From Symsagittifera roscoffensis (taxonomy: Eukaryota; Xenacoelomorpha; Acoela; Convolutidae), in contig NC_087063.1 in the NCBI RefSeq assembly GCF_963678635.1, forward strand, positions 72,253,617-72,317,616: a stretch of 64,000 bases of DNA. Reading direction: 5' to 3'. Numbering within the stretch: the stretch's first letter is position 1; each line of letters begins with the position of its first letter. This document shows, one piece after another, positions 11,640 to 20,953 of the stretch. The notes below the pieces were generated by a model. It saw only the letters and a list, made by a program, of their open reading frames with translations. It made no database searches and had not been told where the DNA came from. The position numbers were made by a program, and so were the translations under genes.

Positions 11640-12011
11640 GAGTCCGTTTCTTTGGAATACAAAGTTTAGTTTTTCTTGTTGTTGTTGTTGCTGTTGTTGC
11701 CTTCTTCCGTTTTCTGCGCATACGGGACTTACTGCGTCCACCTCTAACTTGTTTTTTGATTAAGTTTTTACTGTGTTTTTCAAGGTTTGTTTCGGCGTTT
11801 TCTTCCTGGTTGATACATCTAATAATTTGGGGGCTGCTTGAACAAGGAGTTCTTTTCCAATACTTTTTGCTGGTGGTACAACAAATTTCCGAGCTAACGG
11901 AAGTGCTACTCGTCCAATACCCATAGCCTGAGCACCGAAACCACTACCCCGCTGTCTGTAACGTCCTGAGAAGTGAAGCCTGGTCGCTCGATTATGATAG
12001 TACGCCTCCAT
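11640..12011 (-). pseudogene. pX-like basic core protein, Polinton 1 copy 1
   Basis: Starts at ATG 12011. The N-terminal half has the pattern seen in Polinton and adintovirus pX-like proteins: RYRQRGSGFGAQ, then PPAKSIGKELLVQAAPKLL. The frame closes at 11760, but a very basic tail (RSKSRMRRKRKK, then a Thr/Ala tract) continues in another frame to about 11640, so a frameshift has separated core and tail. Related adenovirus core proteins bind packaged DNA and can act on membranes; that role is inferred. It sits between the second capsid-type gene (115 bases upstream) and the major capsid gene. The match at 22309-22674 is intact. Confidence 0.7.
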
Positions 12012-12126
12012 AATCTTAATCGGAAATATTTTGAAATTTTAAAGTCAAAACCTCTTTTCCTCCTTCTCATGCAAATGGAACTATTCCACCGGTTTCTGTT
12101 TGTAGGTTTTTCACGAGGTGTTTTTT

Positions 12127-12867
12127 TTAATCTAAGTTGATAAAAATTTTGCGATGATTTAGTTCAATGCTGCTAGCGTAACCTTTTTTCACACGTCGAT
12201 TAGAATCAATGACTCTGAGCAACGGTGCTTTGGTGTCACCCATAAACTGATAACGAATCATGTCCAAGTAGATAAACATCATTTGGGTTCCAGCAAGGAT
12301 ATTAACAGGGTAGTCGGAGATGAAATTTTGTGATGTAAGAGTGCTATGGATATGACTGGATTCCTTATAGCCGATATGGTAGCCCCTTCCATCTCTTATA
12401 CCTTTGAAACCTAAAAATCTAAGAGTTTTTGGTTTCTCAAAGGTAATTTTTTCCCAATAATGCATCCAAATTGAAAGATGTTTAGTAATGGGGTCGATGC
12501 TAAAACTTAAATTATCGAGATCAATTAGCCGGTTGATTTCGTCGAATAATTTCTCGAATTCATCATAATCACCCTTTGTGATATTACCTGTCTCTCCATC
12601 ATATGATCTCCATGTTTTATCTTTTGACACCTTAAGGCTTGCTTTAACTTTGTCTTTTTTGTAGATTTTAGTATCTGTTACTTTGTTAAAATAAGTGGGA
12701 AACGTTATTTCTGTCTATGCAACTCTCCATTCGCCTTGCAGCTCGATATCTTCACTCAGCCGATTTTTAAAACTCGCTAGCCAGTTGTCGATAAAGATAA
12801 TCATCGATGCTGATGACACCAATGTAAAAGTAAAAGAATCTTTGTCAACTCCATAATTGCTAGACAT
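12127..12867 (-). pseudogene. Second capsid-type (minor capsid) protein, Polinton 1 copy 1
   Basis: A single 741-nt frame, exactly as long as its intact Polinton 2 counterpart at 22745-23485, broken only by a TAG at 12715-12717 after GEWRVA. Shared features are the opening DSFTF, a FKNRLSEDIELQGEWRVA block, and the closing MIRYQFMGDTKAPLLRV. The family is widespread beside F54H12.2-type capsids in animal Polintons, probably a penton or accessory capsid protein. The ATG at 12867 lies three bases after the stop of the integrase gene. Confidence 0.8.
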
Positions 12868-12870
12868 TGC

Positions 12871-13660
12871 CTAGTACGACCCTTTCTTTTCCAACAATCT
12901 GATTAGTTCGGGCTCATAAAATTTACCCTCTATTGTTTCGTAATCAGCGTCGATAAGACCTACGTCGGTGGGTTTCTTGTTCGTATGTCAAATATTTCAA
13001 AAAATTCGTCCGTGAAGGATTGATTATAAATTTCTCTTGAAGCTTATCGATGTAAGAGTAGGTCCATTTATCCTCAAAATACTTATAAACCAAATTCTTC
13101 AGTGATCCAATGTTCCTCTCGGCGAAAGCTATTTTTTTTCACTCTCTGTTGTAAATGTTTCGATGCCCCTTTTTCATGCATAAAGTTTTGAAAGACCCGT
13201 TGAATTTTGTGCTTTAATCTATCCGGATTTTTTGTGGCTGTTTTGTTTTTATCATTTGTTTGAATGCTTCTGCAGATGAGGTGGCATAATTTTCTTTATT
13301 GGCTCTACGCGTAGATAACGGGACATGCAGTCCAGTGCAACCAAATATATTTTTTATCTTTGTTGTAATCTGCAAGTTTATCGACATACGCTAGGTCCAT
13401 TGAACATATTTCATCTACGCCATAAACTATCATTTTGAGACGTGGTGTTTTGCAACGAACTGGTCAACATTTTGTATATGCAGGCTCTGTATGTAAAAGA
13501 TCTTCCACTCTACTTCTTGAAATTCATTTTTGATGCCTCTTTCAAGTTCTTTACACTGCCAAGTAATGCCGGTTATTTACTTGTAAATTTAGATTTTATT
13601 TTTTTTTCAGCCGGTGTAATTTTGCCACTTTTTTGATTTCGTCAACGTCTTCTCTGTCGT
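12871..13660 (-). pseudogene. Retroviral-type (rve) integrase, Polinton 1
   Basis: Read right to left: a helix-turn-helix-like N-terminal piece (KKVEDLLHTEPAYTK near 13480-13560) matching the Polinton 2 integrase; a catalytic region with DLAYVDKL (first Asp) and FAERNIGSLK (Glu); and a C-terminal tail GKFYEPELIRLLEKKGS ending at TAG 12871-12873. The parts lie in different frames with several stops, and the middle Asp is poorly preserved, so the enzyme is dead. Polinton integrases insert the element and make the 6-bp target duplication. A shorter remnant lies at 17270-17520. Confidence 0.75.
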
Positions 13661-13697
13661 TGCAGAATCTGAATTATTATCGGGCGTTCCGTACGAA

Positions 13698-14355
13698 TCA
13701 GAGTCTTCCTCTTCTCCTTCGTCGCGTTTGGTTTTTTCCCTGCTTTTTTTTCGCTGTCTGCGACAGCTCTTCTGTTTCTGCGTCTTTGAATGCTTTTTGA
13801 CCAGGAACTTGTCGATGGTTTTTTGGAAGAAAAGTTGGCTCTAGCTGTTGAAGGGGATAATGTAGACCTTGACTTTTTTTCTGTTGTTGAACTTGTTTTG
13901 TAGTCGATGACTGAACGGCAATTTTGGCATACTTGTTCGTAACCAACTGTTCGTCAAGTTTGAGAGACCTCAAAATCAGTATGAAGGCAGGATTGTACAC
14001 TTTTTTAGTTTGTGGTTGTATGTCATACAAAAACTGATGCCCTAAGACCGGTTGGAACTTAAGCAACTCTAGCTCGCTCAAGTTTAATTTCGTCCTTGAG
14101 TAGTAATTGTAACATAATACGTTCAGTGGAGAAAGCGTCATTAAGGTCAGCACATGTTTCCAGATCATTTCCCTCATCTTCAATGAGAAGGATAGCTTGT
14201 TCTTGTTGATTGTTTTCTGCTGTGGCATTGATAAAGGTTTCGGGAGTTGATATGACTGAACGATTAGCTGTTGTTGCATTCAGGGGTGTTAAACGATTCA
14301 AGCATGATAGATGCGGTTTTTTATATTTGATGTAGTTGTCAAGCAAAATTTGCAC
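13698..14355 (-). pseudogene. Unrecognised Polinton 1 protein with basic C-terminus
   Basis: Two overlapping frames with coding character. The upstream part (14059-14355) has CLNRLTPLNATTANRS and a Glu/Asp-rich middle. The downstream part (13698-14100) continues KFQPVLGHQFLYDIQPQ and ends in QTRRRRRGRL. They probably form one protein of about 215 residues broken by a frameshift near 14080. No domain is recognised. The basic tail and the place between integrase and ATPase suggest a virion or DNA-binding role, which is inference. There is no second copy: the repeat at 15532-18332 has lost this part. Confidence 0.45.
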
Positions 14356-14424
14356 TGAATGGAGTTGTTCTCTAATACAATTATGCTTCGGAATCAGAAA
14401 AAAACTCTCGTGCTCTCGAATATT

Positions 14425-14712
14425 TCAAAAGCAAAAATAAAATATATGTCTGATTAGATAAAGTCCTTGTTTACTCAATAAAACAGCTGATTTTTTTAGA
14501 CTCGTTTTTGGATTGATTAGAATCTTATATGCTTCTTCAAAGTTATTAAGATTTGGAATACTAACAGGCACAATACATTTGACTACAAGGAGCAAGCATT
14601 CGCAAACGACTGACATGACTTGAGAAATTGATGATTTTCTTATAAAGCTCCGTAGTTGAATTGGATTCAACTGTGCCATGTGCTGCATAATAGATAATTT
14701 TTTTGCGTTCAT
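14425..14712 (-). CDS. Small Polinton protein, 95 aa, unknown function
   Basis: Intact ORF from ATG 14712. It begins MNAKKLSIMQHMAQLNP, has a CECLLLVV segment in the middle, then a Lys-rich run (PKTSLKKSAVLLSKQGLYL) and a hydrophobic tail. Short proteins with a Cys-Glu-Cys middle and Lys-rich end followed by a hydrophobic C-terminus are common but uncharacterised in animal Polintons. Its start overlaps the end of the ATPase gene. A 5' remnant is fused to the integrase remnant at 17520-17570. Confidence 0.5.
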   Translation of the reverse strand: MNAKKLSIMQHMAQLNPIQLRSFIRKSSISQVMSVVCECLLLVVKCIVPVSIPNLNNFEEAYKILINPKTSLKKSAVLLSKQGLYLIRHIFYFCF

Positions 14713-14714
14713 TT

Positions 14715-15382
14715 GTGATGGATATCACCTCTGCCTTATGTAAGGTAAATAAAAAATTGAGAGGCCAGGTGTTATGTTTGAACAGTATCTAAGACAGTCT
14801 GACGTCCGGGGATCTAAACCTACAAATAGATGTCCGAAGGTGTCCTTGGTAGCCAGTTCATATGATTTTCGTGGAAAAATTTGTTACATTAAGTTGCCTG
14901 CCTAGATGATCAAGTTATTGAATATCACAGGGAGATTTGAATAAAACGATGTGAGATGTGTTCAAATCAAAAGTTCGTGACCATCGGCTCTGTTGGAATA
15001 AGTTATGTTTAAAATAGAAAACACCTAATCCTTTGTGTCTTTCTGCTGTTGCCAGTTTAATGAATTCTCTATCATTGTAATTTTTTTCGCATGAGTCATC
15101 AAACACTAGTAGAATGTTTTCAATATTTCTCAAACGATCAAATCCATCAAACTTTATAAATTCTGTTTGAATATTACAAGCGTTAAATTTTTCTCGAATT
15201 ATAGGTTGCATGTCTTTAAAAAACAAACTCTTCCAACTTTGGGATAGAAAGTTCTCCCTTTGATTAATTGAAAAAAACAATTCTGTTTCTTGGAATCCCG
15301 AAGGTCCTACAACTGCCATAAATAGTCTTGTCGATGTATCAATAATTTTAATTTTATCCTTGGGTTTGTAGTATGTACCCAA
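14715..15382 (-). pseudogene. FtsK/HerA-type packaging ATPase, Polinton 1 copy 1
   Basis: The main ORF (14915-15382) contains a Walker A region AVVGPSGFQETEL in which the essential Lys is Glu, and an intact Walker B ENILLVFDDSCE. ATAERHKGLGVFYFKHNLF and SHIVLFKSPCDIQ follow, and recur almost unchanged in the Polinton 2 ATPase. The C-terminus continues beyond 14915 with stops and frame changes. Polinton ATPases are thought to pump DNA into capsids. The duplicated copy at 17580-18183 keeps the Lys (GFQKT), so the loss came after the duplication. No ATG is seen in frame before the Walker A. Confidence 0.8.
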
Positions 15383-15595
15383 CTAAACCAGACAATATCG
15401 AAAACCAAAGTGATGTTTCTCCACAGCTTCTTTCCGTCAAAGAACGTTTTTAGCTACAAAAATTAGCAAAATTAACATTAAATCAATTGAGGCATGAAAA
15501 CTACATCATTCTATAAAAATCACTATAAACAAGCAAGCCATGTTTTATGTGCATTATTACCGTCTGAAAATTCGGTCTCAATGTGAAAATTCATT

Positions 15596-15919
15596 CTAAT
15601 GGGCAAAATTAGCATTAGTTGTTGAAATTTTTTCTCCATTCAGGGACAATGTGCATTCGGAAATTAAAGATGAGAGTGGATTATTAACTAAACAAGGGGT
15701 GTCTCGTTGTGCTGCCTCTGTAGCATGAGTTCGCAGTACAATGCCATTATTTTGAACAATGCGTGCTACAATCTTCAGGCGAGATCGTTGAAGATCGATT
15801 AGGTTGTTTCTATGTCCTAAAACTTCAAATTCCAACATGGGACCATCAGGTGAATAAGATGGACCAATTTTTTGAGTGAATGCAACTTGAAAAGCAACAA
15901 GTAAAGAAGACTGTTTCAA
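15596..15919 (-). pseudogene. Capsid N-terminal fragment, Polinton 1 copy 2
   Basis: Repeats the N-terminal third of the capsid gene (AFTQKIGPSYSPDGPMLEF, RLKIVARIVQNNG). It stops at the duplication junction and has no in-frame ATG. This copy keeps TQKIGPSYSPDGP in one frame, where copy 1 is rearranged. Confidence 0.75.
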
Positions 15920-16160
15920 GAAACTTTAATGAGCTTTTGTTTGCTTCAGTTAGTGTTAAATAAGAAATCATTTCCTACTTTGGTGAAAAATTGGAGCCAA
16001 TTCTCAGTTGAGTCCGTTTCTTTGGAATAAAAAAAAATTTGTTTTTCTTGTTGTTGCTGCTGTTGTTGCTTTCTTCCGTTTTCTGCGCATACGGGACTTG
16101 TTGCGTCCACCTCCAACTTGTTTTTTGTGATTAAAATTTTTTTTCTGTTTTTTTCACGGT

Positions 16161-16385
16161 TTATTTCGGCGTTTTCTTCCTGGTTGCTAAATCTAATAAT
16201 TTGGGGGCTGCTTGAACTAGGAATTCTTTTCCAATACTTTTTGCTGGTGGTACAATAAATTTCCGAGATAACGGAAGTGCTACTCGTCCAATACCTATAG
16301 CCTGAGCACCAAAGCCACTACCCCGCTGTCTGTAAGGTCCTGAGAAGTGAAGCCTGGTCGCTTGGTTATGATAGTACGCCTCCAT
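16161..16385 (-). pseudogene. pX-like protein, Polinton 1 copy 2
   Basis: Close copy of 11760-12011, from ATG 16385 with PYRQRGSGFGAQ and PPAKSIGKEFLVQAAPKLL. The frame ends a few codons earlier and the basic tail (near 16070-16130) is again in another frame. Confidence 0.65.
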
Positions 16386-16389
16386 AATC

Positions 16390-17247
16390 TTAATCGGAAA
16401 ATTTTGGAAATTTTAAAGTCAAAAATTTTTTCCTCCTTCTCATGCAAATGGAACAAGTCCACCGGTTTCTGTTCGTAGGTTTTTTCACGAGGAGTTTTTT
16501 GTTATCTAAGTTGATAAAAATTTTGCGATGATTTCGTTCAATGCTGCAAGCGTAACCGTTTTTCACACGTCGATTAGAATCAATGACACTGCGCAACGGT
16601 GCTTTGGTGTCACCCATAAACTGATAACGAATAATGTCCAAGTAGATAAACATCTTTTGGGTTCCAGGAGAGATATTAACAGGGTAGTCGGAGATGACAT
16701 TTTATGATGTAAGAGTGCTATGGATATGACTAGATTCCTTATAGCCGATATGGTAGCCCCTTCCATCTCTTATACCTTTGAAACCTAAAATACTAAGAGT
16801 TTATGGTTTCTCAAAGGTAATTTTTTCCCAATAATGCATCCAAATTTAAAGATGTTTAGTAATGGGGTCGATGCTGAAACTTAAATTATCGAGATTAATT
16901 AGCCGGTTGATTTCGTTGAATAATTTCTCGAATTCATCATAATCATTCTTTGTGATATTACCTGTCTCTCCATCATTTGGTCTGCATGTTTTATCTTTTG
17001 ACACTTTAAGGCTTGCTTTAACTTTGTATTTTTTGTAGTACACTATTTTAGTATCTGTTACTTTGTTAAATTGAGTGGGAAACGTTATTTCTGTCTATGC
17101 AACTCTCCATTCGCCTTGCAGCTCGATATCGTCACTCAGACGATTTTTAAAACTCTCTAGCGAGTTGTCGATGAAGATAATCATTGAGGCTGATGGCACC
17201 AATGTAAAAGTAAAAGAATCTTTGTCACCTCCATAATTGCTAGACAT
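16390..17247 (-). pseudogene. Second capsid-type protein, Polinton 1 copy 2
   Basis: Copy of 12127-12867. The start region is at 17247, several frame changes and stops lie between 16650 and 17100, and the normal terminator is mutated. The last ORF therefore reads past NLD into about 40 extra codons, down to 16390. It shares the copy 1 stop after GEWRVA (near 17094-17096), so that stop predates the duplication. Confidence 0.7.
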
Positions 17248-17269
17248 TGCTTAGTACGACCCTTTCTTT

Positions 17270-17520
17270 TCCAACAATCTGATTAGTTCGGGCTCGTGAA
17301 ATTTACCCTCTATTGTTTCTTTATCAGCGTCGATAAGACCTAAGTCGGTGGGTTTCTTGTTGGTATGTCAAATTTGTCAAAACACTCGTCCGTGAAGGAT
17401 TGATTATAACTTTCTCATGAAGCTTATCGATGTAAGAGTAGGTCCATTTATCCTCAAAAAACTTATAAACCAAACTCTTTAGTGATCCAACATTCCTCTC
17501 GGCGAAACTTTTTTTCACTG
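17270..17520 (-). pseudogene. Integrase C-terminal remnant, Polinton 1 copy 2
   Basis: Matches the end of the integrase gene (FAERNVGSLKSLVYKFFEDKW). At 17520 it is joined directly to sequence equivalent to 14653, marking a deletion of about 1.5 kb relative to copy 1. Confidence 0.7.
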
Positions 17521-17579
17521 TTGAATTGGATTCAACTGTGCCATGTGCTGCATAATAGATAACTTTCGCGTTAATTTGT

Positions 17580-18183
17580 GATAAATGTCACCTCTGCCTT
17601 ATGTAAAGGTAAATAAAAAATTGAGGGGCCAGGAGTTATGTTTGAACAGTATCAAAGACAGACTGATGTTCGGGGATCTAAATCTACAAGCAGATGTCCG
17701 AAGGTGTCCTTGGTAGCCAGTTCATATGATTTTCGTGGAAAAATTGGTTACGTTAAGTTGCCTGCCTAGATGATCAATAGTTCGTGACCATCGGCTCTGT
17801 TGGAATAAGTTATGTTTAACATAGAAAACACCCAAGCCCTTGTGTCTTCCTGCTGTTGCCAATTTAATGAATTCTCTATCATTGTAATTTTTTTCGCATG
17901 AGTCATCAAACACTAGTAGAATATTTTTAATATTTCTCAAACGATCAAATCCATCAAACTTTAGAAATTCTGTTTGAATATTGGAAGCGTTAAGTTTTTC
18001 TCGAACTATAGGTTGCTTATCTTTGAAAAACAAACTCTTCCAAATTTAGGATAGAAAGTTCTCCCTTTGATTAATTTAAAATCAATTCTGTTTTTTGGAA
18101 TCCCGGAGGTCCTACAACTGCCATAACTAGTCTTGTCGATGTATCAATAATTTTATTCTTATCCTTGGGTTTGTAGTATGTAC
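17580..18183 (-). pseudogene. Packaging ATPase, Polinton 1 copy 2
   Basis: Copy of 14715-15382. The Walker A region reads GPPGFQKTEL, keeping the Lys lost in copy 1. Walker B is KNILLVFDDSCE. A deletion of about 52 bp removes the segment after SRWSRT, and frameshifts near 18040-18090 break the gene. Confidence 0.75.
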
Positions 18184-18342
18184 CCAACTAAACCAGACAA
18201 TATCGAAAACCGAAGTGATGTTTCTTCACAGCTTCTTTCCGTCAAAGAAAATGTTTAGATACAAAAGTTTAGCTAAATTAACATAAAAATCAATTGAGGC
18301 AAAAAAACTACATCATTCTATAAAAATCACTATCCTTCTTTA

Positions 18343-18800
18343 TCAACCGTTTCTTATTGAGGAAGAAAACGGTGTGGTTATAAAACTTATTACATTTTCT
18401 TCTGAACAATGAAAATTCTCGTTTCGAGTACAACTAGTGTAAACATAAGTAGTATCATTTTCATTGTCATACATTTCCACTACATAATTGGCTGGGACAT
18501 TTTCAGTTTTTACAAGAAATATGATTTTCTTTACTGAGTTTTCTTTTACTAATTTCTGAATTTCTTCAGGTAAGCCACTGCTGCTGAGATCCTATTGAAC
18601 TCCGGGCTGACTTTTAGGTACTATGACTATCTTGGGAAGATAAACTCCTCGTTTCTTGGCTAGTATTTTGAATACAACTAAATCGTTGAAGTATATGAAT
18701 TGGTCAATCAACGGGAAAACCTTCTCAAAATTGTTAATTCTTCTCGCTGCACCACTTGACCTCGGCAATCTTTTTGTTTTATTCTTGTTAATGATATTTT
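18343..18800 (-). pseudogene. Unrecognised ORF at the right of Polinton 1
   Basis: One minus-strand frame reads from TNKNKTKRLPRSSGAARRI-like sequence near 18795 through LAKKRGVYLPKIVIVPKSQP, one TAG, then LPEEIQKLVKENSVKKIIFL and ends at TGA 18343-18345. It is basic at the start and has no in-frame ATG. Its upstream region was separated by the Polinton 2 insertion. I recognise no domain. Confidence 0.35.
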
Positions 18801-18872
18801 GATGTTACTCTTTGGATTCATCCTAGCACAAAACACTGAATTTGGAGATAAGTACGTCTCCGATTTCGCTAG

Positions 18873-18878
18873 TCTCTC
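18873..18878. repeat. Target site duplication, left (TCTCTC)
   Basis: Six bases immediately outside the AG of the left terminus, identical to 42350-42355. Six base pairs is the size Polinton integrases produce. Confidence 0.9.
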
Positions 18879-19145
18879 AGTAGTAGAAGAGTTAGGCGAT
18901 CAGGGGGGATGGGTGCTGACCCCCATGTATTAACATAGGCTATAGAGTATCCGGTCAGGACCCTATGTATTAACATAGGCTATAGATAGGTTTCCCAATT
19001 TATTAGGATAGGGAATAAGTTTCCCAATGTATTAAGATAGTAGGTTTCAGATGGTAAGATGCTAAGTTTCAGAAAAAATTTTGACGCCCGATTTTTTTGA
19101 GTTCAATTATGCCGATAATTGCATTTCATAGCTAACTTCTAAGAT
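18879..19145 (+). repeat. Left terminal inverted repeat of Polinton 2
   Basis: Matches the reverse complement of 42083-42349 with substitutions and short indels. Inside are two direct copies of TATGTATTAACATAGGCTAT and shared phrases such as TAGGTTTCAGATGGTAAGAT. Similarity fades after the GCCGATAATTGC region. Confidence 0.9.
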
Positions 19146-20312
19146 TTATGATATGTAGGGGCTATCTTGTCTTACAAAAGTTCGGTTTGGTAAAATTCAG
19201 AAGGTAAGTTTCAAAAAAAAATTGAATGGTAAGTTTCAGATGGTAAGATTTGTCAAAATTAAGCTTCGATTTAGAGTATGGTATCATAAACTAATACATC
19301 ACAGAATATTTTTTTTCGAAAGAGTCTTTTAAATTCTTTAGACTTATATTCCCTCAGGTTATCTGGGGAAAATTGTCAAGAGGGGATTATCTTTGACAGG
19401 TTAATTATTCCGCTCCATGGTATATCAGGAGAATCTTGACAGCTCCTCACGGTTGATTAATTTTTTATCCGACTTATTCTTGCAGGTTATCTGGAGAACG
19501 GATGACAGGTTCATAATACTTATTAATTTTATGGCCTAATTTATCATTTTTCGCATAATTATCCCACGATTTTTTGACAGATGCATATTAGCAGTTCCCC
19601 ACACAGTTAATGAAGCGTGAATTACTTTCTCGAGAGATTAAAACCTTAAATTATCATAAAAATTGAAATACAACCAATCAAAATTGCATAAAATTTTCAT
19701 TGGAACTAAGATAAATTTTTGCAAAAATTTTTAAGTTTTGACCAATCAGATGTTTTTATCTTGTTCTTATTTTTATCTGACTGGTTCATTTATTCTGTCT
19801 TATTTCTGGCTACGATTCATTTCAGTTCTCTCTTATCACTTTGCCTTTATTCTTTAAAAAGTTCTTTGAAATTTCCAAACTTCCCAAAAAATTATCATCC
19901 ATTTTTGTCAATCGCTCTGCCACGGTAAAAGTTTACACTGAGAAAAACGTAGTATCATAGTTTTTTGTGTCTAATTTTTTTTGTATTAAAAAGTCTATCT
20001 AATCTTTCTCAGAAAAAACTTTTAAGAAAATTATCGAATTTACTAGAAGTTGGTTACAATTTTCGTAAATTTATCTACTCTTATCGTTAATTATTTCAAT
20101 TGGGGTACTGCAACATCCAATTTCCATCAACCTTCTCCGTATTTCATCAGAAGGTTAGTTGCTAAGATTTTTTTCCTAAATAATCAAACATTTCACTATA
20201 TCGCATATTAAAATAACTGCAAAAATTTACACACACAAATAAAAATGCACTTTTACATAAAATTACTGATAAAATTCAAAACATGCACATCATGAACATA
20301 ATTCAAGTTCTT
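19146..20312. other. Subterminal non-coding region of Polinton 2
   Basis: AT-rich with no ORF I can support. It contains three loose repeats of CAGGTTATCTGGNGAA...TGACAG (19355-19500), a further GGTAAGTTTCAGATGGTAAG (19230-19250) echoing the terminal repeat, and two CCAAT boxes (AACCAATCA near 19674, GACCAATCAG near 19740). These may be replication or promoter elements of the terminus. Confidence 0.45.
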
Positions 20313-20730
20313 CTAGGAGAATTTAAAAAGAAGAAATGCTGAATAAATTGCGTAAAATCTACACAAATTATCAAATTTTTGTAGCTTTCGAGGAACCATT
20401 CGTCGAAACTTTTTTGTCAAAAAGGGGTAAGTTGATCTCTTTCTTCTAAAAGAATCAGCAAAGTAGTAGCTTTTATCCAGACGAGCAATCATAATCCAGT
20501 GTTCTCCTCTATCATTGCTTGGGGCTTAGTTAATAATTGCGAAAGTGTTTTTTGTTAATTGAGGTACTGTATCAGAAGGGTATGATCCCATGTACTTGAA
20601 CCTGAGCTCTGGAATTCTTTCAATAATTTGCAAAAGTGAAAAATTATACATCTTTGCAATTGTAGGCTGACTTACAGCTAAAACAGAAAGTGATAGTTCG
20701 GCACTGTAGTTAAGTATAAAAGAAGAAAGA
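20313..20730 (-). pseudogene. Adenovirus-type cysteine protease, Polinton 2, broken
   Basis: From about 20730 the frame runs through MYNFSLLQIIERIPELRF, a stop, then SNDRGEHWIMIA (catalytic His) and SYYFADSF (Asp). The Cys-containing end, NLCRFYAIYSAFLLFKFS, lies in another frame and stops at 20313, so one in-frame stop and at least one frameshift break the gene. Relative to Polinton 1 the triad order is the same. It is last in the capsid block, as in Polinton 1. Confidence 0.7.
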
Positions 20731-20738
20731 ATAATGAC

Positions 20739-20948
20739 TTACACACATTTAGGAATTGAATCAACAAAGTCCCATACACAAGCCTTATGTAGTGGGCAAA
20801 GTTTATTGAACACTGTTTTACAGTCTAGGTTGAAGAAGTGTCTCGGGTTTTCAACTAAACAGCATTCCTTCTCTATTTTTTCTGGAGCTTTAGTTCTGAA
20901 GAAAAACAAAACAGATAGTACAGAGGTAATAACAAAGAAAAGTCCCAA
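20739..20948 (-). CDS. Cys-rich small protein ORF between capsid and protease
   Basis: An open frame of about 70 codons fits almost exactly between the end of the capsid gene (20954) and the protease. It starts with a hydrophobic stretch (FFVITSVLSVLFFF) and then has six cysteines (CC, C, C, C, C) ending DSIPKCV. No in-frame ATG precedes it; the frame stays open upstream into the capsid end, where TTTTCAG could be a splice acceptor. Polinton 1 has only 78 bases here, so the gene is absent there. Family unknown. Confidence 0.35.
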   Translation of the reverse strand: MGLFFVITSVLSVLFFFRTKAPEKIEKECCLVENPRHFFNLDCKTVFNKLCPLHKACVWDFVDSIPKCV

Positions 20949-20953
20949 AAAAG

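Larger units (their letters stand above)
11152..18332. repeat. Internal tandem duplication in Polinton 1
   Basis: Segment 11152-15531 (capsid N-terminus to ATPase) is repeated at 15532-18332. The junction lies where CACTATAAACAAGCAAGCCATG follows the ATPase upstream region; both copies begin ACAAGCAAGCCATGTTTT. The second copy has lost the equivalent of 13133-14652 (most of the integrase, the unknown gene and the start of the small gene) and about 52 bp within the ATPase. Confidence 0.88.
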
